A stretch of DNA of 64,000 bases from JBBSNV01 sp964458605 (GTDB taxonomy: Bacteria > Pseudomonadota > Alphaproteobacteria > Reyranellales > JAQSWP01), in contig CAYWLS010000014.1 of NCBI GenBank assembly GCA_964458605.1, positions 1 to 64,000 of the forward strand, read 5' to 3'. The notes beneath the pieces were generated by a model. The model was not told the DNA's origin. It searched no databases and was given only the letters and a program-made list of their open reading frames with translations. Shown here in pieces: positions 25,063 to 33,549 of the stretch (the stretch's first letter is position 1; each line of letters opens with the position of its first letter). The translations under genes were made by a program, and so were the position numbers.

Positions 25063-26343
25063 CTATTCTTCCAGCACGTCTTCCAGGGTGCGCAGGCCCG
25101 GACGCTTGGCCTGCACCAGCACCGCCATGTTGCCGGGCTTGTGCTGGTTCTTCCACATCTTGGTGTGGGCGCGCGGGATGTCGCTCCAGGCGAACACCTC
25201 GGACATGCAGGGGTCGAGCCGCCGCTCCAGCATCAGCCGGTTGGCCTGGCTGGCCTGCAGATAGTTGGCGAAGTGGCTGCCCTGGATGCGCTTCTGGCGC
25301 ATCCACACATAGCGGGCGTCCAGGGTCAGGTTGTAGCCGGTGGTGCCGGCGCAGAACACCACCATGCCGCCGCGCTTCACCACCAGGCACGACACCGGGA
25401 AGGTCGCCTCGCCCGGATGCTCGAACACCATGTCGACGTCGTTGCCCTTGCCGGTGATGTCCCAGATCGCCTTGCCGAACTTGCGCGCTTCCTTGGTCCA
25501 GGCATCGTATTCGGGCGTGCCGACCTTGGGCATCTGGCCCCAGCACTTGAAGTCGTTGCGGTTGATCACGCCCTTGGCGCCCAGCGACAGCACGAAGTCG
25601 CGCTTGCTCTCGTCGGAGATGATGCCGATGGCGTTGGCGCCCGACACCGCGCAGAGCTGCACGGCGAACGAACCCAGCCCGCCCGAGGCGCCCCAGATCA
25701 GCACGTTGTGGCCCGGCCGCAGGATGTGCGGGCGATGGCCGAAGAACATGCGGTAGGTGGTGGCGAGCGTCAGCGTGTAGCAGGCCGCCTCTTCCCAGGT
25801 CAGGTGCTTGGGCCGCTCCATGAGCTGGCGGTCCTGCACCCGGCAGAACTGGGCGAAGGAACCGTCCGGCGTTTCGTAACCCCAAATCCGTTGCGTCGGC
25901 GAGAACATCGGATCGCCGCCGTTGCATTCCTCGTCGTCGCCGTCGTCCTGGTTGCAGTGGATGACGACTTCGTCGCCCACCTTCCAGCGCTTCACCTTCG
26001 AGCCCACGGCCCAGACGATGCCCGACGCGTCGGAGCCGGCGATGTGATAGGGCGCCTTGTGCACGTCGAACGGCGAGATCGGCGTGCCGAGACCGGCCCA
26101 CACGCCGTTGTAGTTGACGCCGGCGGCCATCACCAGCACCAGCACGTCGTGCGAATCGAGTTGCCAGGTCGGCACCACCTCGACCTGCATGGACTTCTCC
26201 GGCTCGCCATGACGTTCACGGCGGATGGTCCAGGCGTACATTTTCGACGGCACGTGACCCAGCGGCGGAATCTCGCCGATCTCGTACAAATCCTTCTTCG
26301 GCTGACCGGCGGTCAGCTCGAACACGTCAGCGGTGTCTTTCAT
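25063..26343 (-). CDS. ccr: Crotonyl-CoA carboxylase/reductase
   Basis: Ccr reductively carboxylates crotonyl-CoA to (2S)-ethylmalonyl-CoA with NADPH and CO2, the key step of the ethylmalonyl-CoA pathway. The 426-residue medium-chain reductase has MQVEVVPTWQLDSHDVLVLV, the HIAGSDASGIVWAVG region, WEEAACYTLTLATTYRM and the NADPH loop IWGASGGLGSFAVQL. Length and the MKDTADVFELTAGQPKKDLYE start match known Ccr proteins. AGGGA eight bases upstream supports the ATG at 26343. A motif shared with ecm lies 77 bp upstream. Confidence 0.95.
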   Translation of the reverse strand: MKDTADVFELTAGQPKKDLYEIGEIPPLGHVPSKMYAWTIRRERHGEPEKSMQVEVVPTWQLDSHDVLVLVMAAGVNYNGVWAGLGTPISPFDVHKAPYHIAGSDASGIVWAVGSKVKRWKVGDEVVIHCNQDDGDDEECNGGDPMFSPTQRIWGYETPDGSFAQFCRVQDRQLMERPKHLTWEEAACYTLTLATTYRMFFGHRPHILRPGHNVLIWGASGGLGSFAVQLCAVSGANAIGIISDESKRDFVLSLGAKGVINRNDFKCWGQMPKVGTPEYDAWTKEARKFGKAIWDITGKGNDVDMVFEHPGEATFPVSCLVVKRGGMVVFCAGTTGYNLTLDARYVWMRQKRIQGSHFANYLQASQANRLMLERRLDPCMSEVFAWSDIPRAHTKMWKNQHKPGNMAVLVQAKRPGLRTLEDVLEE

Positions 26344-26420
26344 GGTCGCAGTCCCTTTTCCTGCTGGCCGTGGCCGCGGCCGATTGGATAACGCGCGAAC
26401 CTTAAACACGGCGACATTCT

Positions 26421-26432
26421 ATTGCAATGCAC
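26421..26432 (-). promoter_or_regulatory. EMC-gene motif, ccr copy
   Basis: On the ccr strand this reads GTGCATTGCAAT and continues into AGAAT, so a possible -10 hexamer TAGAAT follows directly. The identical 12-mer occurs in the same orientation just before ecm (27521-27532). The core ATTGCAAT is palindromic. It lies in an AT-rich island between ccr and the M48 gene. A binding site for a shared regulator is inferred. Confidence 0.55.
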
Positions 26433-26568
26433 AATGATGAAATCTTGTTTAGATTCCACCAAACAGGTAATTATATTCCAAAAAATGAACGAATTCGCTG
26501 GATGACAGGGCGTGATCACGCAATCCTACTGCCCGGTAAATGCGCTGCACAAGAGCGCGGGCCGCACC

Positions 26569-27390
26569 CTATTTCTCGAATTTCCGGGTCGAGCGGCATG
26601 GCGCGCCGAGGCGCGTCCATTCCTCGGCCGTAAACGCCGACTGGCCGCTGGCGGAGGATTTGTCCTGCAGCGCCTTGATGCGATCGGGCGTGGCGGGATG
26701 GGTACCGAGCCAGCTTATATCGTTCTCGCCGACATGCTTGGCCTCGATGGTGCGGAAGAATGCCACCAGCCCGTCGTTGCGCAGTCCGACCTTCTGCAGC
26801 GTGCCGACCGCGAACAGATCGGCCTCGCTCTCCGCGTCGCGGCTATAGGCAAGCTGCCATATCTGCGCCCCGTAGTTGACCATGGCACGGCCCGCCGCGC
26901 CGCCGGTCAGCAGGCTGGCCAAGATGGCCAGCCCCAGCCCCCGCGTCAGCTGCTGCATGGAATGGCGATTGACGACATGACCCACCTCATGGGCCAGCAC
27001 GGCGGCTACCTCGTCGCCGGACTTGGCTAGCTCGATCAGTCCGGTGAACACGACGATATGTCCGCCCGGCAGGGTGACGGCATTGGGCAGCGAGCTGTTG
27101 ACCAGATGGATGTGCAGCCTGTGCTGCCAGCCCGCGGCCAGCGCCAGCCGGTCGGCCAGCCTCTGCAGCACCGTCGTGCCGGGCGCGGCGCGGCACTCGT
27201 AGGTCTCGACGTCGAGGGCCTGGGCGATCTGATCGCCGATAGCGGTTTCCCATTGGTAGGGAACGGCGCGGGCGATCGTGGCATTGGAAATGCCGAAAGC
27301 GACCACGATCACGGTGCCGATCACCGCCAGGCCGGCGCCGATGGCCGCCGGCCAGTAGATCCGCCGCCGCGAGATGGCAGGCGCGGTCAT
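26569..27390 (-). CDS. M48-family metalloprotease, membrane-anchored
   Basis: This 273-residue protein has an N-terminal membrane segment (about residues 13-34) and a zincin domain with His134-Glu135-x-x-His138 in LAHEVGHVVNRH and the third ligand region SRDAESEAD (Glu187). The mature part therefore probably faces the periplasm, as for Oma1/LoiP-type quality-control proteases. A GGGGGGA sequence just before the ATG at 27390 supports the start. It is divergent from ecm, and nothing ties it to the ethylmalonyl-CoA pathway except location. Confidence 0.87.
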   Translation of the reverse strand: MTAPAISRRRIYWPAAIGAGLAVIGTVIVVAFGISNATIARAVPYQWETAIGDQIAQALDVETYECRAAPGTTVLQRLADRLALAAGWQHRLHIHLVNSSLPNAVTLPGGHIVVFTGLIELAKSGDEVAAVLAHEVGHVVNRHSMQQLTRGLGLAILASLLTGGAAGRAMVNYGAQIWQLAYSRDAESEADLFAVGTLQKVGLRNDGLVAFFRTIEAKHVGENDISWLGTHPATPDRIKALQDKSSASGQSAFTAEEWTRLGAPCRSTRKFEK

Positions 27391-27520
27391 TCCCCCCTTC
27401 GCGCTGGGCTGCGTGCAGGGCAAGCCGTTGCCAGAGCATCCCGCCGAAAGATCCGGCGAGTCTCTTGTTGCAGTGCGGCAAGATACGCTAGGGTCAAGGC
27501 GAAACCTCGAAATCCAGCCG

Positions 27521-27532
27521 GTGCATTGCAAT
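27521..27532 (+). promoter_or_regulatory. EMC-gene motif, ecm copy
   Basis: GTGCATTGCAAT ends two bases before the ecm ATG and is identical to the motif 77 bp upstream of ccr. A related inverted repeat, TTGC-N6-GCAA, lies at 27468-27481. A weak promoter pair TTGTTG-N18-TAGGGT (TAGGGT at 27489-27494) would put the motif in the 5' leader. No normal Shine-Dalgarno sequence precedes ecm. Confidence 0.55.
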
Positions 27533-27534
27533 CA

Positions 27535-29547
27535 ATGGTCGATAAAGCCAACCCCGTCAACAAGAGCGACAAAGCCGCCGCCGGGCGCGATCAACCCTGG
27601 CTGATCCGCACCTATTCGGGACACTCGACGGCGAAGAAGTCCAACGAGCTCTATCGCACCAACCTGGCGCGCGGGCAGACCGGCCTGTCGGTCGCCTTCG
27701 ACCTACCGACCCAGACCGGCTACGACGCCGATCACGTGCTGGCGCGCGGCGAAGTCGGCAAGGTCGGCGTGCCGATCGGCCATCTGGGCGACATGACCGC
27801 GCTGTTCGACGGCATTCCGCTCGACCGCATGAACACCTCGATGACGATCAACGCGCCGGCGGCATGGCTGCTGTCGCTCTATATCGCCTGCGCCGAGAAG
27901 CAGGGCGTCGACCGCAAGAGCCTGCAGGGCACGACGCAGAACGACGTCATCAAGGAATATCTGTCGCGCGGTACATACATCTTCCCGCCCAAGCCGTCGC
28001 TGAAACTCACGGCCGACGTCATCGCCTTCGCCTATCGCGAAGTGCCGCGCTGGAATCCGATGAATGTCTGCTCCTATCACCTGCAGGAAGCCGGCGCCAC
28101 GCCGGTGCAGGAGCTGGCCTTCGCGCTGGCCAACGCAGTGGCGATCCTCGACGCGGTCAAGGCCACCGGCCAGGTGCCCGAAGCCGATTTCTCCAAAGTG
28201 TTCTCGCGCATCTCCTTCTTCGTCAATGCCGGCATCAAGTTCGTCACCGAGATGTGCAAGATGCGCGCCTTCGCCGAATTGTGGGACGAGTTGGGCCGGC
28301 GCTACGGCGTCAGCGATCCCAAGGCGCTGCTGTTCCGCTACGGCGTGCAGGTCAACTCGCTGGGCCTGACCGAGCAGCAGCCGGAGAACAACGTCTATCG
28401 CATCCTGCTCGAGATGCTGGCGGTGGTGCTGTCGAAGAACGCGCGCGCCCGCTCGGTGCAGTTGCCGGCCTGGAACGAGGCCATGGGCCTGCCCCGCCCG
28501 TGGGACCAGCAATGGTCGCTGCGCCTGCAGCAGATCGTCGCCTACGAGACCGACCTGCTGGACTACGGCGACATCTTCGACGGCTCCGAACAGATCGCGC
28601 GCAAGGTCGAGGAACTGAAGAGCGCGGCCCGCGCCGAAATGCAGCGCATCGCCGCAATGGGCGGCGCCGAGGCGGCGATCGAATCGAGCTACATGAAACA
28701 GGCGCTGGTCGAAGCCAACCGCAAGCGCATCGCCGCCATCGAGGCCGGCGAGCAGATCGTGGTCGGCGTCAACAAGTTCACCGACGGCGAGCCCTCGCCG
28801 CTGTCGACCGGCAGCGATGCCATCCTGACGGTCGACGACAAGGTCGAGCGCGAGCAGATCCTCAACCTGCGCGCCTGGCGCGCCGAGCGCGACGCGGACG
28901 CCGCCGGTAAAGCGCTCGACGCGCTGAAGGCGGCGGCCAAGGAAGGCCGCAACGTCATGCCGCCGTCGATCGCCTGCGCCCATGCCGGCGTCACCACCGG
29001 CGAATGGGGCCAGGCGCTGCGCGAGATCTTCGGCGAATATCGCGCGCCGACCGGCGTGGCCGCCGCCGCAGCCATGAGCAGCGACGCGCTGGAGCGGGTG
29101 CGGGCCGAGGTCGAGCGCCTGTCGCGCCGGCTGGGCAGCCAGCTCAAGATCCTGGTCGGCAAGCCGGGGCTGGACGGCCATTCCAACGGCGCCGAGCAGA
29201 TCGCGGTGCGGGCGCGCGACGCCGGCATGGCGGTGATCTACGAGGGCATCCGCCTGACGCCGACCCAGATCGTCAGCGCCGCGCAGAAGGAGAACGTCCA
29301 CATCGTCGGTCTGTCGATCCTGTCGGGCAGCCATGTGGCGCTGGTCAAGGAAGTGCTGGACGGCATGCGCCAGGCAGGCTTAAGCGAGGTGCCGCTGGTG
29401 GTGGGCGGCATCATCCCGGCGGCCGATGCCGAGGAGCTGCGCCGCGCCGGCGTCGCCCGCGTCTACACGCCCAAGGACTACGACATCACCGCCATCATGC
29501 GCGACATTGTGGGCGTGGTCGGCCGCTCCAACGAGGAAGCTGCCTAG
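27535..29547 (+). CDS. ecm: (2R)-ethylmalonyl-CoA mutase
   Basis: Ecm rearranges ethylmalonyl-CoA to methylsuccinyl-CoA with adenosylcobalamin. The 670-residue protein has the mutase barrel (GQTGLSVAFDLPTQTGYDAD, then ARGEVGKVGVPIGHLGDM, typical of Ecm rather than methylmalonyl-CoA mutase). It also has a C-terminal B12 domain with GKPGLDGHSNG, in which His549 is the lower cobalt ligand. Family proteins start close to the PWLxRTYxGHS motif, which supports the ATG at 27535. Its stop codon overlaps the azlD stop on the other strand. Confidence 0.95.
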   Translation: MVDKANPVNKSDKAAAGRDQPWLIRTYSGHSTAKKSNELYRTNLARGQTGLSVAFDLPTQTGYDADHVLARGEVGKVGVPIGHLGDMTALFDGIPLDRMNTSMTINAPAAWLLSLYIACAEKQGVDRKSLQGTTQNDVIKEYLSRGTYIFPPKPSLKLTADVIAFAYREVPRWNPMNVCSYHLQEAGATPVQELAFALANAVAILDAVKATGQVPEADFSKVFSRISFFVNAGIKFVTEMCKMRAFAELWDELGRRYGVSDPKALLFRYGVQVNSLGLTEQQPENNVYRILLEMLAVVLSKNARARSVQLPAWNEAMGLPRPWDQQWSLRLQQIVAYETDLLDYGDIFDGSEQIARKVEELKSAARAEMQRIAAMGGAEAAIESSYMKQALVEANRKRIAAIEAGEQIVVGVNKFTDGEPSPLSTGSDAILTVDDKVEREQILNLRAWRAERDADAAGKALDALKAAAKEGRNVMPPSIACAHAGVTTGEWGQALREIFGEYRAPTGVAAAAAMSSDALERVRAEVERLSRRLGSQLKILVGKPGLDGHSNGAEQIAVRARDAGMAVIYEGIRLTPTQIVSAAQKENVHIVGLSILSGSHVALVKEVLDGMRQAGLSEVPLVVGGIIPAADAEELRRAGVARVYTPKDYDITAIMRDIVGVVGRSNEEAA

Positions 29548-29852
29548 ATAAGCTCCGCCACCGCCAGGATGATCAGCCCGGCGCTTATGCCCAGCGCCGG
29601 CCGGTTGGTGCGATAGCAGATCAGCACCGCGGTGGCGACCGCGCCCAGTACCAGCGCGCCGGGCAGCCAGTCCTGCTGCACCGCGCCCAGCAGGGCCGAA
29701 GGATAGATCAGCGCCGTCATCAGCCCGGCCGGCATCAGGTCGAGCGCCAGCTCGGCCAGTGGGGTGCGCGGCACGAAGCGCCAGTAGAGCGGCAGCGCCT
29801 TGCCGGCATAGATCACCGCGGCCAGCACGACCATCTGCAGCCACTCGCTCAT
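29544..29852 (-). CDS. azlD: AzlD-type branched-chain amino acid exporter subunit
   Basis: AzlD is the small partner of AzlC in export of branched-chain amino acids and analogues. The 102-residue membrane protein has about four helices and the family pattern AGKALPLYWRFVPRTPLAE and DLMPAGLMTALIY. Its ATG overlaps the azlC stop (ATGA), so the two are coupled. The last codon TAG lies within CTAG, which also carries the ecm stop on the other strand. Confidence 0.88.
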   Translation of the reverse strand: MSEWLQMVVLAAVIYAGKALPLYWRFVPRTPLAELALDLMPAGLMTALIYPSALLGAVQQDWLPGALVLGAVATAVLICYRTNRPALGISAGLIILAVAELI

Positions 29853-30538
29853 CGGCGGCGCCGCAATTGCGTGGCCGCCACCACCACCGTCACCGCGACC
29901 AGGCCGGCCACCAGCGGCCCCAGCCGGTAGGGCATGCTGGCCACCGCCATGCCGATCGCGCAGGCCAGCAAGGCGGTCGCCATGCGCTTGCGCTCGCGCA
30001 GCAGGCTGGCGATCACCGGCGACAGCACGATGGCCGGCACCGCATAGCCATGCTTGAGCGGCGGCAGTTGCGAAGCCAGCAGCACGCCGGCGATGCACGA
30101 CACCTGCCAGGCGACCCACAAGGTCAGGCCGACGCCCATCATGAAGGACAGCCGCTCCTCGGACCGCTCGCGCAGCGCCAGCCCGAACGAGTTTTCGGTG
30201 ATGAAATACGGCGCCAGCAGGCGATAGCGACTGCCCTTGGGCCGCGGCCAGGTGCTGGCGATGGTCGAGTAGACCAGGAAGCGCATGTTGACCAGCATCA
30301 CCGCCAGCATCATCGACGGCAGCGGCGCGCCCAGGGCGAAGAGCTGGGCATAGATGAGCTGGCCGACGCCGGCATACATCACCACCGGCATGGCCAGCAG
30401 GACACCCAGCGACAGGCCCGACGGCGCGGTGGCGGCGCCGGTGCTGAGGCCGAACAGCAGGATGCCGGCCAGCATCGGCAGGCCGGCGCGGATGCCGCGG
30501 ACATAGGGCGTGTCGGCAAGAGCGGTACGCATCGTCAT
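29849..30538 (-). CDS. azlC: AzlC-type branched-chain amino acid exporter subunit
   Basis: This is the large subunit of an AzlCD exporter, 229 residues with several membrane helices. The family segment VMYAGVGQLIYAQLFALGAPL and the NMRFLVYSTIASTWPRPK motif are clear. Two close start codons (30538 and 30532) are both possible. It follows the thioesterase gene by 20 bp in the same direction, which suggests one transcript with that gene. Confidence 0.9.
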   Translation of the reverse strand: MTMRTALADTPYVRGIRAGLPMLAGILLFGLSTGAATAPSGLSLGVLLAMPVVMYAGVGQLIYAQLFALGAPLPSMMLAVMLVNMRFLVYSTIASTWPRPKGSRYRLLAPYFITENSFGLALRERSEERLSFMMGVGLTLWVAWQVSCIAGVLLASQLPPLKHGYAVPAIVLSPVIASLLRERKRMATALLACAIGMAVASMPYRLGPLVAGLVAVTVVVAATQLRRRR

Positions 30539-30558
30539 CTACCCAACGCTCGACTGCT

Positions 30559-31002
30559 TCAGCCCCCGACGGACGCGATGGTGCAGCTTGCCGTCGCGTG
30601 CAGAACCGGATCGGCGGCAACGTGGTTGAACAGCCAGGCCTCGACATGGGCCAGTTGCCGGCCGCACTTGACCACGCGCGACAAGGCCAGGATATCGGTG
30701 GCCTGGGCCGGCCGCAGGAAGGTGGCGTTGATCGAGCTGGTCAGGGCCAGCGCCGCCTCGCCATAGGCGGCCTGGGCCGCGGCATAGACCGCCGTGTCGG
30801 CGAAGGACAGCAGGGCGGGGCCGGAAAAAATATCGCCCGGGCCGACGAATTGTGCATCGAAGGGAAAGCGCAGCCGCACCTCGCCGCCCTCGCACAACTC
30901 CACCGCCAGCCCATGCAGGTCGCGCGGCGGCAGGCTGCGATAGAGCAGCGCCTGCAAGGTCGGAGCATCGAGGGACGCGGAAGACGGACGGATGGCGTTC
31001 AT
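30559..31002 (-). CDS. PaaI-like hotdog thioesterase
   Basis: This 147-residue protein has the hotdog-fold pattern of the PaaI/YbgC group: GDIFSGPALLSFADTAVYAAA, then TSSINATFLRPAQ, and the RVVKCGRQLAHVEAWLF strand pair. Such enzymes hydrolyse acyl- or aryl-CoA thioesters; the substrate is unknown. It is divergent from the DUF4743 Nudix gene across 115 bp and upstream of azlCD. Confidence 0.8.
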   Translation of the reverse strand: MNAIRPSSASLDAPTLQALLYRSLPPRDLHGLAVELCEGGEVRLRFPFDAQFVGPGDIFSGPALLSFADTAVYAAAQAAYGEAALALTSSINATFLRPAQATDILALSRVVKCGRQLAHVEAWLFNHVAADPVLHATASCTIASVGG

Positions 31003-31117
31003 GACGGGCGGCGAATCATGACAGGGCCGTGACGGGGGTGCAAACGAGAGGGCGCGAATAGCCGCCTTGCCCGGCTGCCGGCCAACCGGTAGGAAAAGCC
31101 GCGCTCGAGGAATCGCC

Positions 31118-31984
31118 ATGGCCCTGCTCGATCACATCGCCGCCTGCAACAAGCACGACATGAGCCGGTTCCGGCCGTTCCGCGTGGCCGGCCAGCCGGT
31201 CGGCTGGATCCACGACGATTTCGTGCCGGTGCTGGCGCGCCGTCCCGACCTGTTCATGATCCAGCCCCACGCCGTGACCCTGTCGCCGGCGCTCGAAACG
31301 CCAGCGGCCCGGACCGCGGCGGTCGATACTTTCCTGCGCGCGCTGCGCGGCGAGGGACTGTTCCCGGCCTGGCGCGAGGAACGCTATCCGGTGACCAGCG
31401 ATCTGGCCCGGTCGCCGCTGATGGAGATGGAACGGGCGGCAGTAGCGCATTTCGGTCTGCGCGCCTATGGCGTGCATCTGACCGGCTATGTGCGCCGCAA
31501 CGGCGCGCTGTTGATCTGGGTGGCGCGGCGCAGCCGGACCAAGCCGACCTATCCTGGCATGCTCGACAACACGGTGGCCGGCGGGCAGCCGGCCGGCCTT
31601 GGCCTGGTCGACAACCTGGTCAAGGAGTGCCGCGAGGAAGCGTCCATCCCCGAGGCGCTGGCGCACCAGGCGGTGCCGATCGGAATCGTCAGCTATTGCC
31701 AGGAGCATCGCGACGGGCTGAAGCCGGACGTGCTCTACAATTTCGATCTCGAACTGCCCGCCGATTTCATGCCCAAGCCGAACGACGACGAGATCGAGTC
31801 CTTCGAGCTGTGGCCGGCGCAGGACGTGGTGGCACGGGTGCGCGACAGCTTCGACTTCAAGTTCAATTGCAACCTGGTGCTGATCGACTTCTTCATCCGC
31901 CACGGCCTGATCGGACCGGACGAGCCCGGTTACGTGGCGCTGTGTGCCGGCCTGCACGCCTTTGCCGGCGGCGCGCGTCGCTGA
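31118..31984 (+). CDS. DUF4743 plus Nudix hydrolase
   Basis: This 288-residue protein combines an N-terminal DUF4743 domain (RFRPFRVAGQPVGWIHDDF) with a Nudix domain. The TYPGMLDNTVAGGQPAG segment followed by VKECREEASIP is a recognisable Nudix box with the REEA glutamates. Relatives in yeast and plants (thiamine-pyrophosphokinase-like Nudix proteins) clean up damaged thiamine diphosphate. GAGGAA five bases before the ATG supports the start. Confidence 0.86.
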   Translation: MALLDHIAACNKHDMSRFRPFRVAGQPVGWIHDDFVPVLARRPDLFMIQPHAVTLSPALETPAARTAAVDTFLRALRGEGLFPAWREERYPVTSDLARSPLMEMERAAVAHFGLRAYGVHLTGYVRRNGALLIWVARRSRTKPTYPGMLDNTVAGGQPAGLGLVDNLVKECREEASIPEALAHQAVPIGIVSYCQEHRDGLKPDVLYNFDLELPADFMPKPNDDEIESFELWPAQDVVARVRDSFDFKFNCNLVLIDFFIRHGLIGPDEPGYVALCAGLHAFAGGARR

Positions 31985-32144
31985 GCGCTACCGCTGTCGC
32001 AAGCCCTTGTTCCGACGACTTTTGCCGTCATCGCTGTCGTAAAACTGTAACAAAATTCTCGCGACCCGCGACGGCCGCCGCCTCGACTCGCCGCGCCTTG
32101 CATGACAATCTGCGGCGGGGACAAAAGCGAGCAAGATCAAGGCA

Positions 32145-33524
32145 ATGAAGGACGGACGCGATCTCGACGTCAGCGCCGCCTCGCCCGAGGCGATTGCGGC
32201 GCTCGACCAGTTGCGCGATCAGTGGCTGAGCTACGGCAACCGCATCGCCGACTTCCTGCCGGCGGTCGAACGGCACGGCGACTGTCCGATGATCCTGCTG
32301 ATGGCGGCGCTGCTCAATCTTTCCATGGAAACGCGCCAGGGCTATCGCGACGCGGCGCCATATCTGAAGCGTGCCGGCGCCATGGCCGGACGCATGAACG
32401 ATCGCGAAAGGCTGTGGCTGGCGGCACTCGAAGCCGAAGCGGCCGACGACATGGCGCGGGTGGTGAAAGCCTTCGATACGCTGGCCGAGCGATTCCCGCG
32501 CGACATCTTCGCCGCCAAGATGGGCCAGAAGCACTATTTCTACGTCGGCGACGCGGAGGGCATGCTGCGCCTGTCCGACCTGACGATCGACGCCAATGCC
32601 GACGTCTCTTATGCGCTGGGTATGCGCGCCTTCGCGCTCGAGCAATGCCATCGGCTGGACGAGGCCGAGGACGCCGGCCGTCAGGCCGTGGCGTTGAACC
32701 GCGACGACCCCTGGGCGCATCACGCCGTGGCCCATGTGCTGGAGACGCAGGGACGGCTCGACGACGGCGTGGCCTGGATGAGCGGCCTGACCGATAGCTG
32801 GGATCGCTGCAACTCCTTCATGTACACCCACAACTGGTGGCATCTGGCGCTGTTCCGCATCGATCGCGACGAGACGGCGCTGGCGCTCGACCTGCTCGAC
32901 AAGCGGGTGTGGGGCGTATGGAAGGAGTTCTCGCAGGATCAGGTCAACGCGGTATCCCTGCTGGCGCGGCTGGAGCTGCGCGGCGTCGATGTGGGCGGGC
33001 GCTGGCGGGACGTGGCGAGCTATCTGAAGCCCCGCACGGACGAGCACGTCTCGCCCTTCCTCGACCTGCATTATCTCTACGGCCTGGCGCGCGCCGGCGA
33101 GCGGGCCGCGGTGGTCGAGATGCTGGCCAGCCTGGAAGCGCATGCCGAACAGGCCGATGCCTTCACGCGCCGCACCTGGCTCAAGGCAGCGGTGCCGGCG
33201 GCGCATGGCCTGGCGGCGCATGCCCAGGGCGACTGGAGCGCCGCCGTCACCAATCTCGCCGAGGCGCTGCCGCATCTGCAAGGCGTGGGCGGCAGCCACG
33301 CCCAGCGCGACCTGTTCGAGCAGATCTATCTCGACGCGCTGATCCGCGCCGAATGGAACGACAAGGCGCTGGCCCTGCTGCGCCAGCGCGACCGGGCCCG
33401 CACCGGCATCGCCGCCACCAAGCGCGGCCTAGCCGACCTGCACCGCCGGCTGGGCCAGAGCGAGCTGGCGGCGCGGTTCGCCACCTCGGCGGCCGAGCTG
33501 CAGCGCCAGCGCGCCGCCAATTGA
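32145..33524 (+). CDS. TTC38-like tetratricopeptide protein
   Basis: This 459-residue, mostly helical cytoplasmic protein resembles the TTC38 family. The conserved HNWWHLALFRID segment, the DPWAHHAVAHVLETQGR helix pair and the helical repeats around them are characteristic. Function is unknown in bacteria. It ends 25 bp before the first amidase gene and could be cotranscribed with it. The 160-bp gap upstream holds no clear promoter; AAGG lies very close to the ATG. Confidence 0.8.
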   Translation: MKDGRDLDVSAASPEAIAALDQLRDQWLSYGNRIADFLPAVERHGDCPMILLMAALLNLSMETRQGYRDAAPYLKRAGAMAGRMNDRERLWLAALEAEAADDMARVVKAFDTLAERFPRDIFAAKMGQKHYFYVGDAEGMLRLSDLTIDANADVSYALGMRAFALEQCHRLDEAEDAGRQAVALNRDDPWAHHAVAHVLETQGRLDDGVAWMSGLTDSWDRCNSFMYTHNWWHLALFRIDRDETALALDLLDKRVWGVWKEFSQDQVNAVSLLARLELRGVDVGGRWRDVASYLKPRTDEHVSPFLDLHYLYGLARAGERAAVVEMLASLEAHAEQADAFTRRTWLKAAVPAAHGLAAHAQGDWSAAVTNLAEALPHLQGVGGSHAQRDLFEQIYLDALIRAEWNDKALALLRQRDRARTGIAATKRGLADLHRRLGQSELAARFATSAAELQRQRAAN

Positions 33525-33549
33525 AGCGACCACAGGAGCGAGACCATCC

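Noticed and set aside
23440..26391. A rightward open frame of 983 codons opposite mcd and ccr
   Set aside because: It is antisense to two clear enzymes and has no domain; it is a composition artefact.
26427..26633. A 68-codon rightward frame between ccr and the M48 gene
   Set aside because: It overlaps the end of the M48 gene, has no ribosome site and no recognisable sequence.
31985..32144. Promoter or small RNA in the gap before the TTC38-like gene
   Set aside because: Only weak, poorly spaced promoter-like hexamers and a short imperfect direct repeat (GCTGTCGCAA and GCTGTCGTAA) are visible.
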